A DNA stretch of 64,000 nucleotides from Brevundimonas sp. UBA7506 (GTDB lineage Bacteria > Pseudomonadota > Alphaproteobacteria > Caulobacterales > Caulobacteraceae). The stretch's first letter is position 1. The number at the start of each line of letters is the position of its first letter. The stretch lies in contig NZ_DLNQ01000005.1 in NCBI RefSeq assembly GCF_002479495.1, positions 47,203 through 111,202 on the forward strand, in the 5' to 3' direction. The translations under genes were made by a program, and so were the position numbers. A model generated the notes under the pieces. The model did not search any database. It was not told the origin of the DNA and saw nothing but the letters and a program-made list of their open reading frames with translations. Positions 49,167 through 60,409 of the stretch are shown here, piece by piece.

Positions 49167-49778
49167 TCAGGCGTAGTTGAAGCTGATCGAGATGCGCTGT
49201 TCCTCGGCGCGGTTGGCCGGGACCTCGTGGCGCAACCAGCTTTCCCACATCAGGATCGTGCCCGAGGCGGGCTTCAGATAGACGAAGGGCTTTTCGGTCT
49301 CGGTCGCTTCGGCGGTCAGACCGGGGCGGGCCATCATCATGACCAGGCGCGGGTCCTCGATCTTCAACGACGAGGCGCCGTCGGGCACGTGAATGTAGAT
49401 GGTGCCGGAAATGATGGCGTGCGGGTGGATGTGGCCGGTGTGGCCGCCGCCGGGCATCAGGACATTGACCCACAGATTGTCCAGCTTGGGCTTGCGCGCC
49501 AGATCGAAATGCAGGGCCTTGGCGTAGGCGGCGGCGTGCTTGTCCAGCAGCTTCTTCAGCTCGGCGAACTCGGGGAAGCGGTGCGGCAGGTCGTTGATCG
49601 AGCCGTAGGAGGTGTAGCCCGGATAATGATTGGCCTTGCACCATTCGATGCCGGCCTCGTCCTCCTCGGCCATGACCAGGCAGAGATCGAGGATTTCCTC
49701 GTGCAGTTCGGGCCAGGCGGGCAGATCGGCCAGCGAGGCTTCATAGACCTGGGTCGGGAAGAGGGGGCGCAGGGACAT
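49167..49778 (-). CDS. 2OG-Fe(II) oxygenase-like protein (TIGR02466-type)
   Basis: A 203-residue double-stranded beta-helix protein. The N-terminus MSLRPLFPTQVYEASL and the core HTGHIHPHAIISGTIYIHVP with the late SWLRHEVPAN...RISISFNYA match the TIGR02466 putative 2OG-Fe(II) oxygenase family; the histidines and final Arg are likely iron and cosubstrate ligands. The substrate is unknown. The start is ATG 49778; the frame continues upstream through a dispersed repeat and should not be used. Confidence 0.85.
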   Translation of the reverse strand: MSLRPLFPTQVYEASLADLPAWPELHEEILDLCLVMAEEDEAGIEWCKANHYPGYTSYGSINDLPHRFPEFAELKKLLDKHAAAYAKALHFDLARKPKLDNLWVNVLMPGGGHTGHIHPHAIISGTIYIHVPDGASSLKIEDPRLVMMMARPGLTAEATETEKPFVYLKPASGTILMWESWLRHEVPANRAEEQRISISFNYA

Positions 49779-49790
49779 GGGGCGGTCATA

Positions 49791-49948
49791 CCTCTCCCTC
49801 CCCATTTTGGGGAGGGTGGTTGAGCCCGAAGGGCGAAACCGGGTGGGGGCGCGTCGGCAAACAGGTCGCCGCGTTTCGTATCGCCAAGCCCTCCCCACCC
49901 GTCTGACGCTGCGCGTCAGCCACCCTCCCCATGAAGGGGAGGGAGAGG
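49791..49948. repeat. Long imperfect inverted repeat between genes (family C)
   Basis: The left end (49791-49819) reads CCTCTCCCTCCCC..., GGGGAGGGTGG; the right end (49920-49948) is its reverse complement apart from the central few bases. The inner segment holds GACGCTGCGCGTC. This type of CCTCCCC/GGGGAGG palindrome is another dispersed intergenic repeat, here between the oxygenase gene start and the methyltransferase gene stop. Confidence 0.8.
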
Positions 49949-49953
49949 CGTCA

Positions 49954-50724
49954 TCACCAACCCAGCCCCGCCTCGCCGCGCAGGATCGCCTCGGCCTCGG
50001 GGCTGTGCTTGGCGTCGGTGCGGTCGTGCAGGACCAGGGGCGGCAGCAGGCGTAAGGGCGCCTTGCCGGTCTTGATCGCCTGGACCAGCACCCGCTTGGC
50101 GGGTTGGTCGGCGTAGGGCTGGATGGGGCGGATGGCGAAGGAGCCGGCCTTGTCGCCCAGCAGGGCCAGTAGGTCGGCCAGGCGGTCGGCGCGGTGGATG
50201 ACCACGATCTTGCCGCCCTCGCGCACGGCCTTCAGCAGGAAGCTGGTCCAGGCCTTCAGCCCGTCGTCGGCCATCCATGCGCCCTGCTTGCCGGGAGCGG
50301 GCGCCCGCAGTGCGCCGGGGTCGTCGAAGAAGGGCGGGTTGCTGACCGCCCAGTCGAACGCCGGCAGGGCCAATGCCCGGAAACCCTGCGCCACATCGCC
50401 GCTGAGAATGGTGGTGCGGTCATCGACGCCGTTCAGGGAGGCGTTTTCGCGAGCCAGTCCGGCGGCGGTCGCATCGCGCTCCAGCCCGGCCAGGATCACG
50501 CCCGAGCGACGGGCGGCAACTTGCATCAGCACCGCGCCCGCGCCGCAGCCCGCCTCGATCAGGCGCTCGCCCGGCTTGGCCTCGACGGCGGCGGCCAGCA
50601 GGGCGGCGTCCATACCGGCGCGATAACCCTTCACCGGCTGGCGCAGGCGGACACGGCCGCCCAGCAGGGCGGATTCCGCAACATCAACTGCGGCAGTAAG
50701 GGCTGACCCGGCTTGACCCATCAT
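49954..50724 (-). CDS. TrmN6-like tRNA1(Val) N6-adenine methyltransferase
   Basis: A 256-residue class I methyltransferase. LRQPVKGYRAGMDAALLAAAV is the family N-terminal block, LIEAGCGAGAVLMQVA the SAM site, and WAVSNPPFFDD the NPPF/Y motif for exocyclic-amine methylation. It resembles YfiC/TrmN6, which modifies A37 of tRNA1(Val). The start is ATG 50724 or 50721. It diverges from the polyprenyl synthase gene with about 100 bp between. Confidence 0.85.
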   Translation of the reverse strand: MMGQAGSALTAAVDVAESALLGGRVRLRQPVKGYRAGMDAALLAAAVEAKPGERLIEAGCGAGAVLMQVAARRSGVILAGLERDATAAGLARENASLNGVDDRTTILSGDVAQGFRALALPAFDWAVSNPPFFDDPGALRAPAPGKQGAWMADDGLKAWTSFLLKAVREGGKIVVIHRADRLADLLALLGDKAGSFAIRPIQPYADQPAKRVLVQAIKTGKAPLRLLPPLVLHDRTDAKHSPEAEAILRGEAGLGW

Positions 50725-50825
50725 GACGCCGCCACCATTGTGCGCCGCATCGCGTTCGGGCAAGCGGATGCGAGTGATTTCCGGGCGAATCTTCCCCTTC
50801 GCCCCCTGAGTTGAAAGAGATTTTC

Positions 50826-51842
50826 GTGGACGCAGCTCTCGTCGCCGCTCCCCGCCCCAAGGGCGATGTGGACGCTCTTGTTCGTCTGGCCAAGGACGAC
50901 ATGGCGGCGGTCGACGCCCTTATCATCGCCCGGATGCAGTCCGACGTGCCGGTGATCCCGCTTCTGGCCGAGCATCTGGTCTCGGCGGGCGGCAAGCGTC
51001 TGCGTCCGCTGCTGACGGTCGCGGCGGCCCGCGCCATCGGCGCGACGGGCGAGATCGAAGGACCCAAGAAGCTGGCGGCCTCGGTCGAGTTCATCCACAC
51101 TGCGACCCTGCTGCATGATGATATCGTCGACAGCTCGGAGATGCGGCGCGGCAAGGTGGCGGCGCACCTGATCTGGGGCGCGGCCTCGTCGGTCCTGGTC
51201 GGCGACTTCCTGTTCGCGAGGGCCTTCGAGCTGATGGTCGAAACCGATTCCCTGCGTGCTCTGGGTATTCTGGCGACGGCGTCCAGCGTCATCGCCGAGG
51301 GCGAGGTGCTGCAACTGACGCGCGCCCACGACCTGAACCTGGATCAGGACACCTATCTGCAGATCATCCGCGCCAAGACCGCCGAACTGTTCGCCGCCGC
51401 CGCAGAGTCAGGCGCGGTGGGCGCCGGCGCGACCGAGGAACAGGTCAAGGCGCTGCGCGACTACGGCATGGCCCTGGGCATCGCCTTCCAACTGGCCGAC
51501 GACGCGCTCGACTACGGCAGCGACACCGCGACGCTTGGGAAGAACGCCGGCGACGACTTCAACGAGGGCAAGGCCACCCTGCCGCTGCTGCTGGCCGTCC
51601 AGCGCACCAAGGGCAAGGAAGACCTGTTCTGGGACCGCGTCATCACCAAGGGCGAGCGCACGCCGGAAGACTTCACCCGCGCGCGTGAACTGATCCTGGG
51701 CACGGGCGCGGTCGAGGCGACGCTGGACGCCGCCGGCGACTATGCCGATCGGGCCAAGGCGGCGCTGTCGGTGCTGCCGGCCAGCGACTGGCGCTCGGCG
51801 CTGGAAGACCTGGCTGACTTCGCCGTCAGCCGCGCGGCCTAG
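50826..51842 (+). CDS. ispB: All-trans polyprenyl (octaprenyl-type) diphosphate synthase
   Basis: A 338-residue trans-prenyl synthase making the long side chain of ubiquinone by adding IPP units. The first Asp-rich motif is in LLHDDIVDSSEMRRG, the second in FQLADDALDYGSD, and GGKRLRPLL binds IPP. Small residues before the first DDxxD (HTATLLHDD) fit a long-chain product; the exact length (C40-C50) cannot be read. Start chosen is GTG 50826 behind AAAGAGA; TTG 50811 is an alternative. The stop overlaps the next convergent gene by 4 bp. Confidence 0.93.
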   Translation: MDAALVAAPRPKGDVDALVRLAKDDMAAVDALIIARMQSDVPVIPLLAEHLVSAGGKRLRPLLTVAAARAIGATGEIEGPKKLAASVEFIHTATLLHDDIVDSSEMRRGKVAAHLIWGAASSVLVGDFLFARAFELMVETDSLRALGILATASSVIAEGEVLQLTRAHDLNLDQDTYLQIIRAKTAELFAAAAESGAVGAGATEEQVKALRDYGMALGIAFQLADDALDYGSDTATLGKNAGDDFNEGKATLPLLLAVQRTKGKEDLFWDRVITKGERTPEDFTRARELILGTGAVEATLDAAGDYADRAKAALSVLPASDWRSALEDLADFAVSRAA

Positions 51843-53068
51843 TTTCGACGCCGCAGACCGCCTAGCCCCCTCAGAAGAGAACGCGCGGCGTCGCCGACGG
51901 TCGGCGGTGCAGGAACCCCGCGGTCCTGAGCGCGCGCGCCCTCGGCGCCGTCGCCCATGTCCATGTCCGACATGTCCATGCCCAGCATGGTGGTGGCGGT
52001 CGCGCCGTATCGCACCTTGACCACGTGCTCGATGTTCCAGGTCTCGCGCCGGTTGGCCGGGCGCGGCGGATAGGTGAAGTCGGCCTCTCCGCCAAAGGCT
52101 GTGACCTTCACCATGGCCTGGGGCGCGGCGGCCAGGACGGCGCCGGGGATCGGACAGCGCGTGGTCGTGGCGGGCAGGATGACCTTCTGCGCGATCAGCC
52201 GGTCCAGATCGCCAGGCGACAGGAAGTCGGGGATCATGCCGGGCGAGATGGCGATGTCGCTGGAACTCCAGATGACGACATCGCCGGCCTCGTTCGCGCC
52301 CATGGTCAGGGCGAAGTAGCCGCGCGCGTTCGGCACGCTCTGCCAGCCCAGGCCCGAGCCGTCGTTCGGCCCGACGCCCGTCAGTTGCAACGGCGCCAGG
52401 AAGTCCTGATCGCCATTCAGGCTGAAGGTGATGTCGGGCGTATAGTCGCCCTGAACCTTGTGCGCGCCGACCAGGGAGCCGTTCGGCGGCACGGCCTGGC
52501 TGTCGCGGCTGTTCGGCCAGTCGCCGTAGGTGCGGCCCGAGCCGGGCGAGGGCGGCGTGGGCGAGGACAGGCGGATGTTGTTGGCCAGGGCGCCGAACTG
52601 GCTGGCGCTGTTGCGAGACAGTTCGATCACGACGGGTTGGCCCGCGCCGGTCGCCTCGCCGCAGCCGTGATAGATCAGCATCCGGGCCGAGCCGCCATAG
52701 TCCTGCGGCGCGTTGCGGTCGTAGTCGGGGCCGCGCTCGGGCATGTCCGGCGTGATCAGCGGCAGGCTGGGGCCGACGCCCAGCGAGGCGGGCGGCAGGT
52801 GCTCGGCGTGGGGCGAGGCCGTGGTGCGGCTGGATTGAAGCTGCAGCGTCAGCGACTTGTGGACGCCGCCGCCGGACATCATGGCCATGGGGTTGAACCC
52901 GCCGCCCCCGCTCATGCCGCCCATGCCGGACAGGCCGCTGCTGGTCTGGGCCGTCATCCAGTAGGTGGCGACGGGGCCGGTTGTGGGCTGGGTTTGCGCG
53001 GCCGCGAGGCCGGACACGGTCAGGGCGGCGGTCAGCGCCAGGGCGCTGGCTGTCGTCAAACGCTTCAT
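51839..53068 (-). CDS. Exported hypothetical protein with Gly/Met-rich segment
   Basis: A 409-residue secreted protein: signal MKRLTTASALALTAALTVSGLAAAQ, then a Gly/Met-rich stretch (SGLSGMGGMSGGGGFNPMAMM). A long middle part looks beta-rich (MLIYHGCGEATGAGQPVVIEL ... RGYFALTMGANEAGDVVIWSS). Near the C-terminus is a Met/Asp cluster (LGMDMSDMDMGDG) that could bind metal, followed by a basic tail. I do not recognise a family. It is a single gene on the minus strand. Confidence 0.65.
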   Translation of the reverse strand: MKRLTTASALALTAALTVSGLAAAQTQPTTGPVATYWMTAQTSSGLSGMGGMSGGGGFNPMAMMSGGGVHKSLTLQLQSSRTTASPHAEHLPPASLGVGPSLPLITPDMPERGPDYDRNAPQDYGGSARMLIYHGCGEATGAGQPVVIELSRNSASQFGALANNIRLSSPTPPSPGSGRTYGDWPNSRDSQAVPPNGSLVGAHKVQGDYTPDITFSLNGDQDFLAPLQLTGVGPNDGSGLGWQSVPNARGYFALTMGANEAGDVVIWSSSDIAISPGMIPDFLSPGDLDRLIAQKVILPATTTRCPIPGAVLAAAPQAMVKVTAFGGEADFTYPPRPANRRETWNIEHVVKVRYGATATTMLGMDMSDMDMGDGAEGARAQDRGVPAPPTVGDAARSLLRGLGGLRRRN

Positions 53069-53167
53069 GAGACTAGCCTCCGAAGGATCGAGTATCGACG
53101 ATCTTCGAACGCTACGCCTCTCGCGACGATCGCGCCAGAGACGCGACCGCCGCTCTATGAGGAATGC

Positions 53168-54469
<1,302 letters not shown>

Positions 54470-54494
54470 TCAAAAGGCGATTTGGGCGAAATTT

Positions 54495-55208
54495 ATGCGG
54501 CGGATCGTCGATTTTCTGCTGAATATGGAAGCCCAGCGGTGGCGAACCCTGCTGGTCAGCCTGCTGCTGCTGGCGGGAATCATCGCCCTGTTCGCCTTCG
54601 GCAAGGCTCACTTCACGCTCGGCGCCGAAGAGAAGCTGGAGGCCTGGCTGGCCGGATATCGCGTCGGGCCTTGGGGTCTGGTCGCGGCCATCATCGTCTT
54701 CACCCTGTCGGCCTTCCTGGGCGTGCCGCAGTTCATCCTGATCGCAGCCTGTGTGGTGGCCTTCGGACCGTGGTTTGGCTTTCTCTACAGCTGGATCGCC
54801 ACCGTGGCCTCGGCGGCCGTCACCTACTGGCTGGGGCGCGGCCCCACGGCGCGGGCGCTGGAAAGGTTCGGCGGCGGAGTGACGGAACGGCTGCAGCGCT
54901 TCGTCGGACGCAACGCCTTTTCCGCCAGCTTCATCATTCGCAACGTGCCCTCGGCGCCCTTCATCGTCGTCAACATGGCGTTCGGCGCGGTGCGGGCGTC
55001 CTTCCCGGGCTATCTGGCGGGCTGCGCTCTGGGGGTTCTGCCCAAGACGGCCCTGGTCGCCTTCTTCGGCGGATCCTTCATGGCGGCGGTGTCCGGCGAC
55101 GGGGTGTGGACCTCGCTGATCCTGGCGGGTGTCGCCGTCGTCTGGCTGGGGCTTATGCTGGCGGTACGCGAGATCGTGAAGCGTCGGGAGGCGGCGCGCG
55201 CGGACTGA
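54495..55208 (+). CDS. TVP38/TMEM64 (VTT-domain) membrane protein
   Basis: A 237-residue membrane protein with about six hydrophobic segments. The VTT core GVPQFILIAACVVAFGPWFGFLYSWIATVASAAVTYWLGR and FVGRNAFSASFIIRNVPSAPFIVVNMAFGAVRASFPGYLAG match TVP38/DedA-superfamily proteins, thought to move lipids between leaflets. The start is ATG 54495; a GTG at 54453 would add 14 residues. It lies upstream of mreB with a 330-bp gap. Confidence 0.85.
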   Translation: MRRIVDFLLNMEAQRWRTLLVSLLLLAGIIALFAFGKAHFTLGAEEKLEAWLAGYRVGPWGLVAAIIVFTLSAFLGVPQFILIAACVVAFGPWFGFLYSWIATVASAAVTYWLGRGPTARALERFGGGVTERLQRFVGRNAFSASFIIRNVPSAPFIVVNMAFGAVRASFPGYLAGCALGVLPKTALVAFFGGSFMAAVSGDGVWTSLILAGVAVVWLGLMLAVREIVKRREAARAD

Positions 55209-56580
<1,372 letters not shown>

Positions 56581-56581
<1 letters not shown>

Positions 56582-56594
56582 GGCTGATCAGCCT
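56581..56594. promoter_or_regulatory. Perfect 14-bp palindrome at the mreB stop codon
   Basis: AGGCTGATCAGCCT is its own reverse complement and begins at the last base of the mreB stop, in the 116-bp gap before mreC. It has no loop or T-run, so it is not a classical terminator; it could be a protein site, or chance. Confidence 0.25.
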
Positions 56595-56697
56595 GTCGTA
56601 GGGACCAGGTTCTTCGGGAATCGGTTTTTGCGATAGGCTCTCACCATCGGCGGAGCAGACTTCGCCGGTCCCGGATCTCTAGGTAGGAAGGCTGGCC

Positions 56698-57891
56698 GTG
56701 GCGTTTCGCGACGGACCGTTCGAGAACATCAAGGTGCCGCTGGCCTGGACGGCGGCGGTCGTGGTCATTGTCGGCCTGATCGGCGCCGCCATGCTTCTGC
56801 TTGGCGACCGCCGGGGCGCTCAGGACGTTGACGGATACGCCCCCGCGCGGGCGGCTTTCGAGGCCGGCGCGGCTCCGGTCGGCGCCGGACTGTCCGCGCC
56901 CGTCCGTTGGACCGGCAACGTCGTTGACTACGTCAAGGGCTACTTCTTCGCCGTGTCGGAGAACCGGCGGCTGCGTCAGCAGGTGGTCGAGCTGAGCGCC
57001 TGGCGCGACGAGGCGCTGGCGCTGAAGAACATCAATGGCCGCTATGAACAGATGCTCGGCGTCAAGACCGAGCCGCCGATCCCCATGGTCACGGGCCTGG
57101 CCATCACCGACGCGCGCGGGCCCTTCGCCCGGTCGCGCCTGCTGAACATCGGCGCCGCCAAGGGCATCCGCGTCGGCAATCCGGTGTTGAGCGAGCACGG
57201 CCTGGTCGGCCGCATCATGGGCGTTTCGGGGGGCAACAGCCGTATGCTGCTGCTCACCGACGTGGCCTCGCGCACGCCGGTTCTGGTCGAGCGCACCGAC
57301 GCTCGCGCCATGCTGACCGGCGACGGCAGCGGCAGCCCGCGTCTGGACTATGTGCGCGGCGCCGGGTCGATCAAGGAAGGCGACCGCATCATGACCTCGG
57401 GCGACGGCGGCGGTTTCCCGCGCGGCCTGCCCATCGGCGTGGCCGCCAAAGGCGTGGACGGGACCTGGCGGGTCAAGCTGTTCAGCGATCGCACCGCCAT
57501 CGACTATGTTCGCGTCCTGTTGTTCCAGGATTTCGGTCAACTGGCCGACCAGAACGCTCTGAACGCGCCGCCGCTGGCCAGCCTGGCCGCCGCGCCGCCG
57601 CCGACCCCGGCCCAGGCCGCCGCCATCCAGGACGTGGCTACGCGCCGGGCCGCTGCAGCGGCGGCGACCGCTGAGCGCGTCCGCGCCGCCAACGCCGCGC
57701 CGCCGCCCGCCCCCGTAGCCGCTGCGCCGGCGCCGACGTCCACGGCTCCTGCGACGACGACCCGTCCCGCAGCTACCCGCCCGGCGACGCCCCAACCGCG
57801 TCCGGCCACGCCTCGGCCGACGGCGCCCGCGCCGGTTCAGCCCGCCGTCACGCCCGACGTCGCGGCGACCCCAGCGGGAGCGGCAGAGTGA
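56698..57891 (+). CDS. mreC: Rod-shape protein MreC
   Basis: A 397-residue bitopic protein linking MreB to the periplasmic PBP2/RodA synthase. One N-terminal helix (VPLAWTAAVVVIVGLIGAAMLLL), a coiled region (SENRRLRQQVVELSAWRDEALALKNINGRYEQML), then the beta-domain (GPFARSRLLNIGAAKGIRVGNPVLSEHGLVGRI, GDRIMTSGDGGGFPRGLPIGV). A long Ala/Pro-rich C-terminal tail of about 120 residues is probably disordered, making it longer than the E. coli protein. GTG 56698 follows AGGAAGG. The stop overlaps mreD as GTGA. Confidence 0.95.
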   Translation: MAFRDGPFENIKVPLAWTAAVVVIVGLIGAAMLLLGDRRGAQDVDGYAPARAAFEAGAAPVGAGLSAPVRWTGNVVDYVKGYFFAVSENRRLRQQVVELSAWRDEALALKNINGRYEQMLGVKTEPPIPMVTGLAITDARGPFARSRLLNIGAAKGIRVGNPVLSEHGLVGRIMGVSGGNSRMLLLTDVASRTPVLVERTDARAMLTGDGSGSPRLDYVRGAGSIKEGDRIMTSGDGGGFPRGLPIGVAAKGVDGTWRVKLFSDRTAIDYVRVLLFQDFGQLADQNALNAPPLASLAAAPPPTPAQAAAIQDVATRRAAAAAATAERVRAANAAPPPAPVAAAPAPTSTAPATTTRPAATRPATPQPRPATPRPTAPAPVQPAVTPDVAATPAGAAE

Positions 57892-58406
57892 GACGGGCGA
57901 TCACGGTCCGCGTCGTCGGCCCGCTGCAATGGATCGTCTATCCGGCGCTGATCGCCATGGCGGCGACAGTGCTGTTGGCCGTTCCCTTCCGGCTGTTCGG
58001 TCTGAACCTGCCCGAGCCCGTCTTCCCCATCGTCCTCGCCTTCGCCTGGCCGCTGATCCGGCCCTCGATGCTGGCGCCGGCGGTCCTGTTCGGCCTGGGG
58101 CTGTTCCTGGATCTGTTCTGGGGCGCCCCCATGGGCCTTTGGGCGCTGAGCCTGATGGCCGTCTATGGCGCCGTCCTGCTGGCCTCAAACTTCATGGCGG
58201 GGCAGGCGACCATCGTCCTGTTCGCCCTTTACGCCGCCTCGACGGGCTTCGCCTTCTTGCTGGCCTACATCATCACTACCTTGAGCCTGGGGAATGCACC
58301 GAGCATCCTCGCGGTTCTGGGTCAGGTCGTGCCGACGCTGCTGCTCTTCCCTCTGGCCGATTGGTTGATCCAGCGGTTTGACGACGCCGACGTGCGGTTC
58401 CGATGA
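57888..58406 (+). CDS. mreD: Rod-shape protein MreD
   Basis: A 172-residue integral membrane protein of the elongasome with about five helices (WIVYPALIAMAATVLLAVPF, LFGLGLFLDLFWGAPMGLWALSLMAVYGAVLLAS, TIVLFALYAASTGFAFLLAYIITT). FGLGLFLDLFWGAPMG resembles the conserved MreD GLxxD segment. GTG 57888 overlaps the mreC stop and its own stop overlaps the mrdA start, so translation is coupled. Confidence 0.9.
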   Translation: MRRAITVRVVGPLQWIVYPALIAMAATVLLAVPFRLFGLNLPEPVFPIVLAFAWPLIRPSMLAPAVLFGLGLFLDLFWGAPMGLWALSLMAVYGAVLLASNFMAGQATIVLFALYAASTGFAFLLAYIITTLSLGNAPSILAVLGQVVPTLLLFPLADWLIQRFDDADVRFR

Positions 58407-60409
58407 GCAGCGAACCTCATATCTTCTTTTCGGACGTCAATGAGCGGCAGGGGTCCTTCCTGCGGCGCACCTTCCTGCTGGGCGGGGGCATGGCGCTGGG
58501 GACGGTGGCCCTGGTCGGTCGCCTGGCGCAGTTGCAGATCGTCAAGGCCGAGGAATACGCCACCCTCGCCACCAACAACCAGTTCAACTTCCGCCTAGTC
58601 CCGCCGCCGCGCGGCCTGATCAAGGACCGCAACGGCGTGGTCGTGGCGGGAAACCGGCCCAGCTTCCGCGTCCTGGTCGTGCGTGACGAGACCAAGGATC
58701 TGGACCAGACCTTGGACCTGTTGGGTCAGTTGCTGCCGGACACCCTGGAGCGTCGCCGGACCTTGATCCGCGAGATCAACGCCGCCCCTCGCTTTTCGCC
58801 GGTGCCGGTCAAGGCCGACCTGACCTGGGAGGAGTTCTCCAAGGTCAATCTGCACGCGGCCGAACTTCCCGGCGTCATGGCCGACATGAACGAGGCCCGC
58901 TACTATCCGTTCGGCGGCGCTTACGCCCATGTGATCGGCTATGTGGCCAAGGTGTCGGACCGCGACGTCAAGGCGATCCGCGACAGGGGCGAACAGCCGC
59001 CCTCCATCCTGTTCAATCCGGGCTTTCGTATAGGTCGGCAGGGCATCGAGAAGGCCCTGGACACCGATCTGCGCGGCGAGGCCGGCGGCAAGCGGGTCGA
59101 GGTGGACGCGCGCGGCCGGGTCGTAGCCGAGGATGTCGCCGGGTCAAAGCCCCCTGTTCAGGGCGCCGAGGTCATGCTGACCCTGGACAACGACGTCCAG
59201 AACCGGGCGCTGGAAGTGTTCGGCGAGGAAGCCGGCAGTTGCGTCGTCATGGACGTGCGCAACGGCGACATCCTGGCCATGGTCTCGTCGCCGTCGTTCG
59301 ATCCCAATCTGTTCGTGTCGGGCGTTCCGTCGAAGATCTATCGGGCGCTGGCCGACTATGAACGGCGGCCGCTGCTGGACAAGGCTCTGGGCGGCACCTT
59401 CGCGCCGGGCTCGACGTTCAAGCCGGTGGTGGGCCTGGCGGCGATGAAGCGGGGCTGGGACCCGAACCGCCGCGTGGTCTGCAACGGCAGCTTCTTCCTG
59501 GGACGTCGCTTCGCCTGCCTGGGACGGCACGGCGCGCTGGACATGCGCGGCGCCATCAAGGCTTCGTGCAACGTCTACTTCATGACCGTGGCGACCGAGT
59601 TCGGCCCCGACGCCATCGCCGAGACGGCGCGTGAAATGGGCTTTGGTCAGACCTTCGACATCGGCCTGACGGGACAGAAGGCGGGGCTGGTGCCGGACCG
59701 CGAATGGCGGCGGCGCAATCCCGTGCGCGGCGACGGCAAGTGGTATCCTGGCGAGACGCCCAGCTACGGCATTGGCCAAGGCGCCCTTAACGTCAACGCC
59801 CTGCAACTCGCGGTCTATACGGCCCGCATCGCCAATGGGCGAAAGGCGGTGACGCCGCGCCTGATCAAGTCGATCGGCGGCGTCGAGCAGACGGCCGGAA
59901 CGGACTTCGGGGACCTGCCGTTCGACGCCGCCATGCTGCAGGTGCTGCGCGACGGCATGGAGGCGGTGACCGACGTGGGCGGCACCGGCTTCCGCAACAG
60001 CCAGCTGGGGCTGGGCGCCGTGCGCATGGCCGGCAAGACCGGCACGGCCCAGGCGCAGAACTACGGCGCGGGATCGCGCAAGGGGGCGGGGCGCCCCTGG
60101 GCCCAGAAGGACCACAATCTCTTCATCGCCTACGCCCCGACCGACAATCCCCGCTACGCCGTCTCCGTGATCGTGCAGCACGGCGGTTTGGGCGGAGGCA
60201 CGGCCGGCGCGCCGCGCGCGCGTGAAGTGATGAAGGTGGCCCTGCTCAAAGACCCCGAGATCCGCGCCCGTATCGAACAGGCGGGCTTCGAAGCCCCCGA
60301 AGACGCCGGCGCTCGCGAGGCCGAGGCCCGCGGAGAGCCCGTTGACGGGCTGACGGTCGAGGCGCCGATCGTTGACCAAGCCGCCGCGCCGCCGGAGCCT
60401 GTACAGTGA
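58403..60409 (+). CDS. mrdA: Penicillin-binding protein 2, elongasome transpeptidase
   Basis: A 668-residue class B PBP cross-linking lateral-wall peptidoglycan. A membrane anchor (FLLGGGMALGTVALVGRLAQLQIV) precedes the pedestal domain (LVPPPRGLIKDRNGVVVAGNRPSF). The transpeptidase motifs are Ser337-Thr-Phe-Lys340, Ser388-Cys-Asn390 and Lys545-Thr-Gly547. A charged Ala/Glu/Pro tail of about 45 residues follows. It overlaps mreD and rodA by 4 bp each and works with RodA as polymerase-transpeptidase pair. Confidence 0.97.
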   Translation: MSSEPHIFFSDVNERQGSFLRRTFLLGGGMALGTVALVGRLAQLQIVKAEEYATLATNNQFNFRLVPPPRGLIKDRNGVVVAGNRPSFRVLVVRDETKDLDQTLDLLGQLLPDTLERRRTLIREINAAPRFSPVPVKADLTWEEFSKVNLHAAELPGVMADMNEARYYPFGGAYAHVIGYVAKVSDRDVKAIRDRGEQPPSILFNPGFRIGRQGIEKALDTDLRGEAGGKRVEVDARGRVVAEDVAGSKPPVQGAEVMLTLDNDVQNRALEVFGEEAGSCVVMDVRNGDILAMVSSPSFDPNLFVSGVPSKIYRALADYERRPLLDKALGGTFAPGSTFKPVVGLAAMKRGWDPNRRVVCNGSFFLGRRFACLGRHGALDMRGAIKASCNVYFMTVATEFGPDAIAETAREMGFGQTFDIGLTGQKAGLVPDREWRRRNPVRGDGKWYPGETPSYGIGQGALNVNALQLAVYTARIANGRKAVTPRLIKSIGGVEQTAGTDFGDLPFDAAMLQVLRDGMEAVTDVGGTGFRNSQLGLGAVRMAGKTGTAQAQNYGAGSRKGAGRPWAQKDHNLFIAYAPTDNPRYAVSVIVQHGGLGGGTAGAPRAREVMKVALLKDPEIRARIEQAGFEAPEDAGAREAEARGEPVDGLTVEAPIVDQAAAPPEPVQ

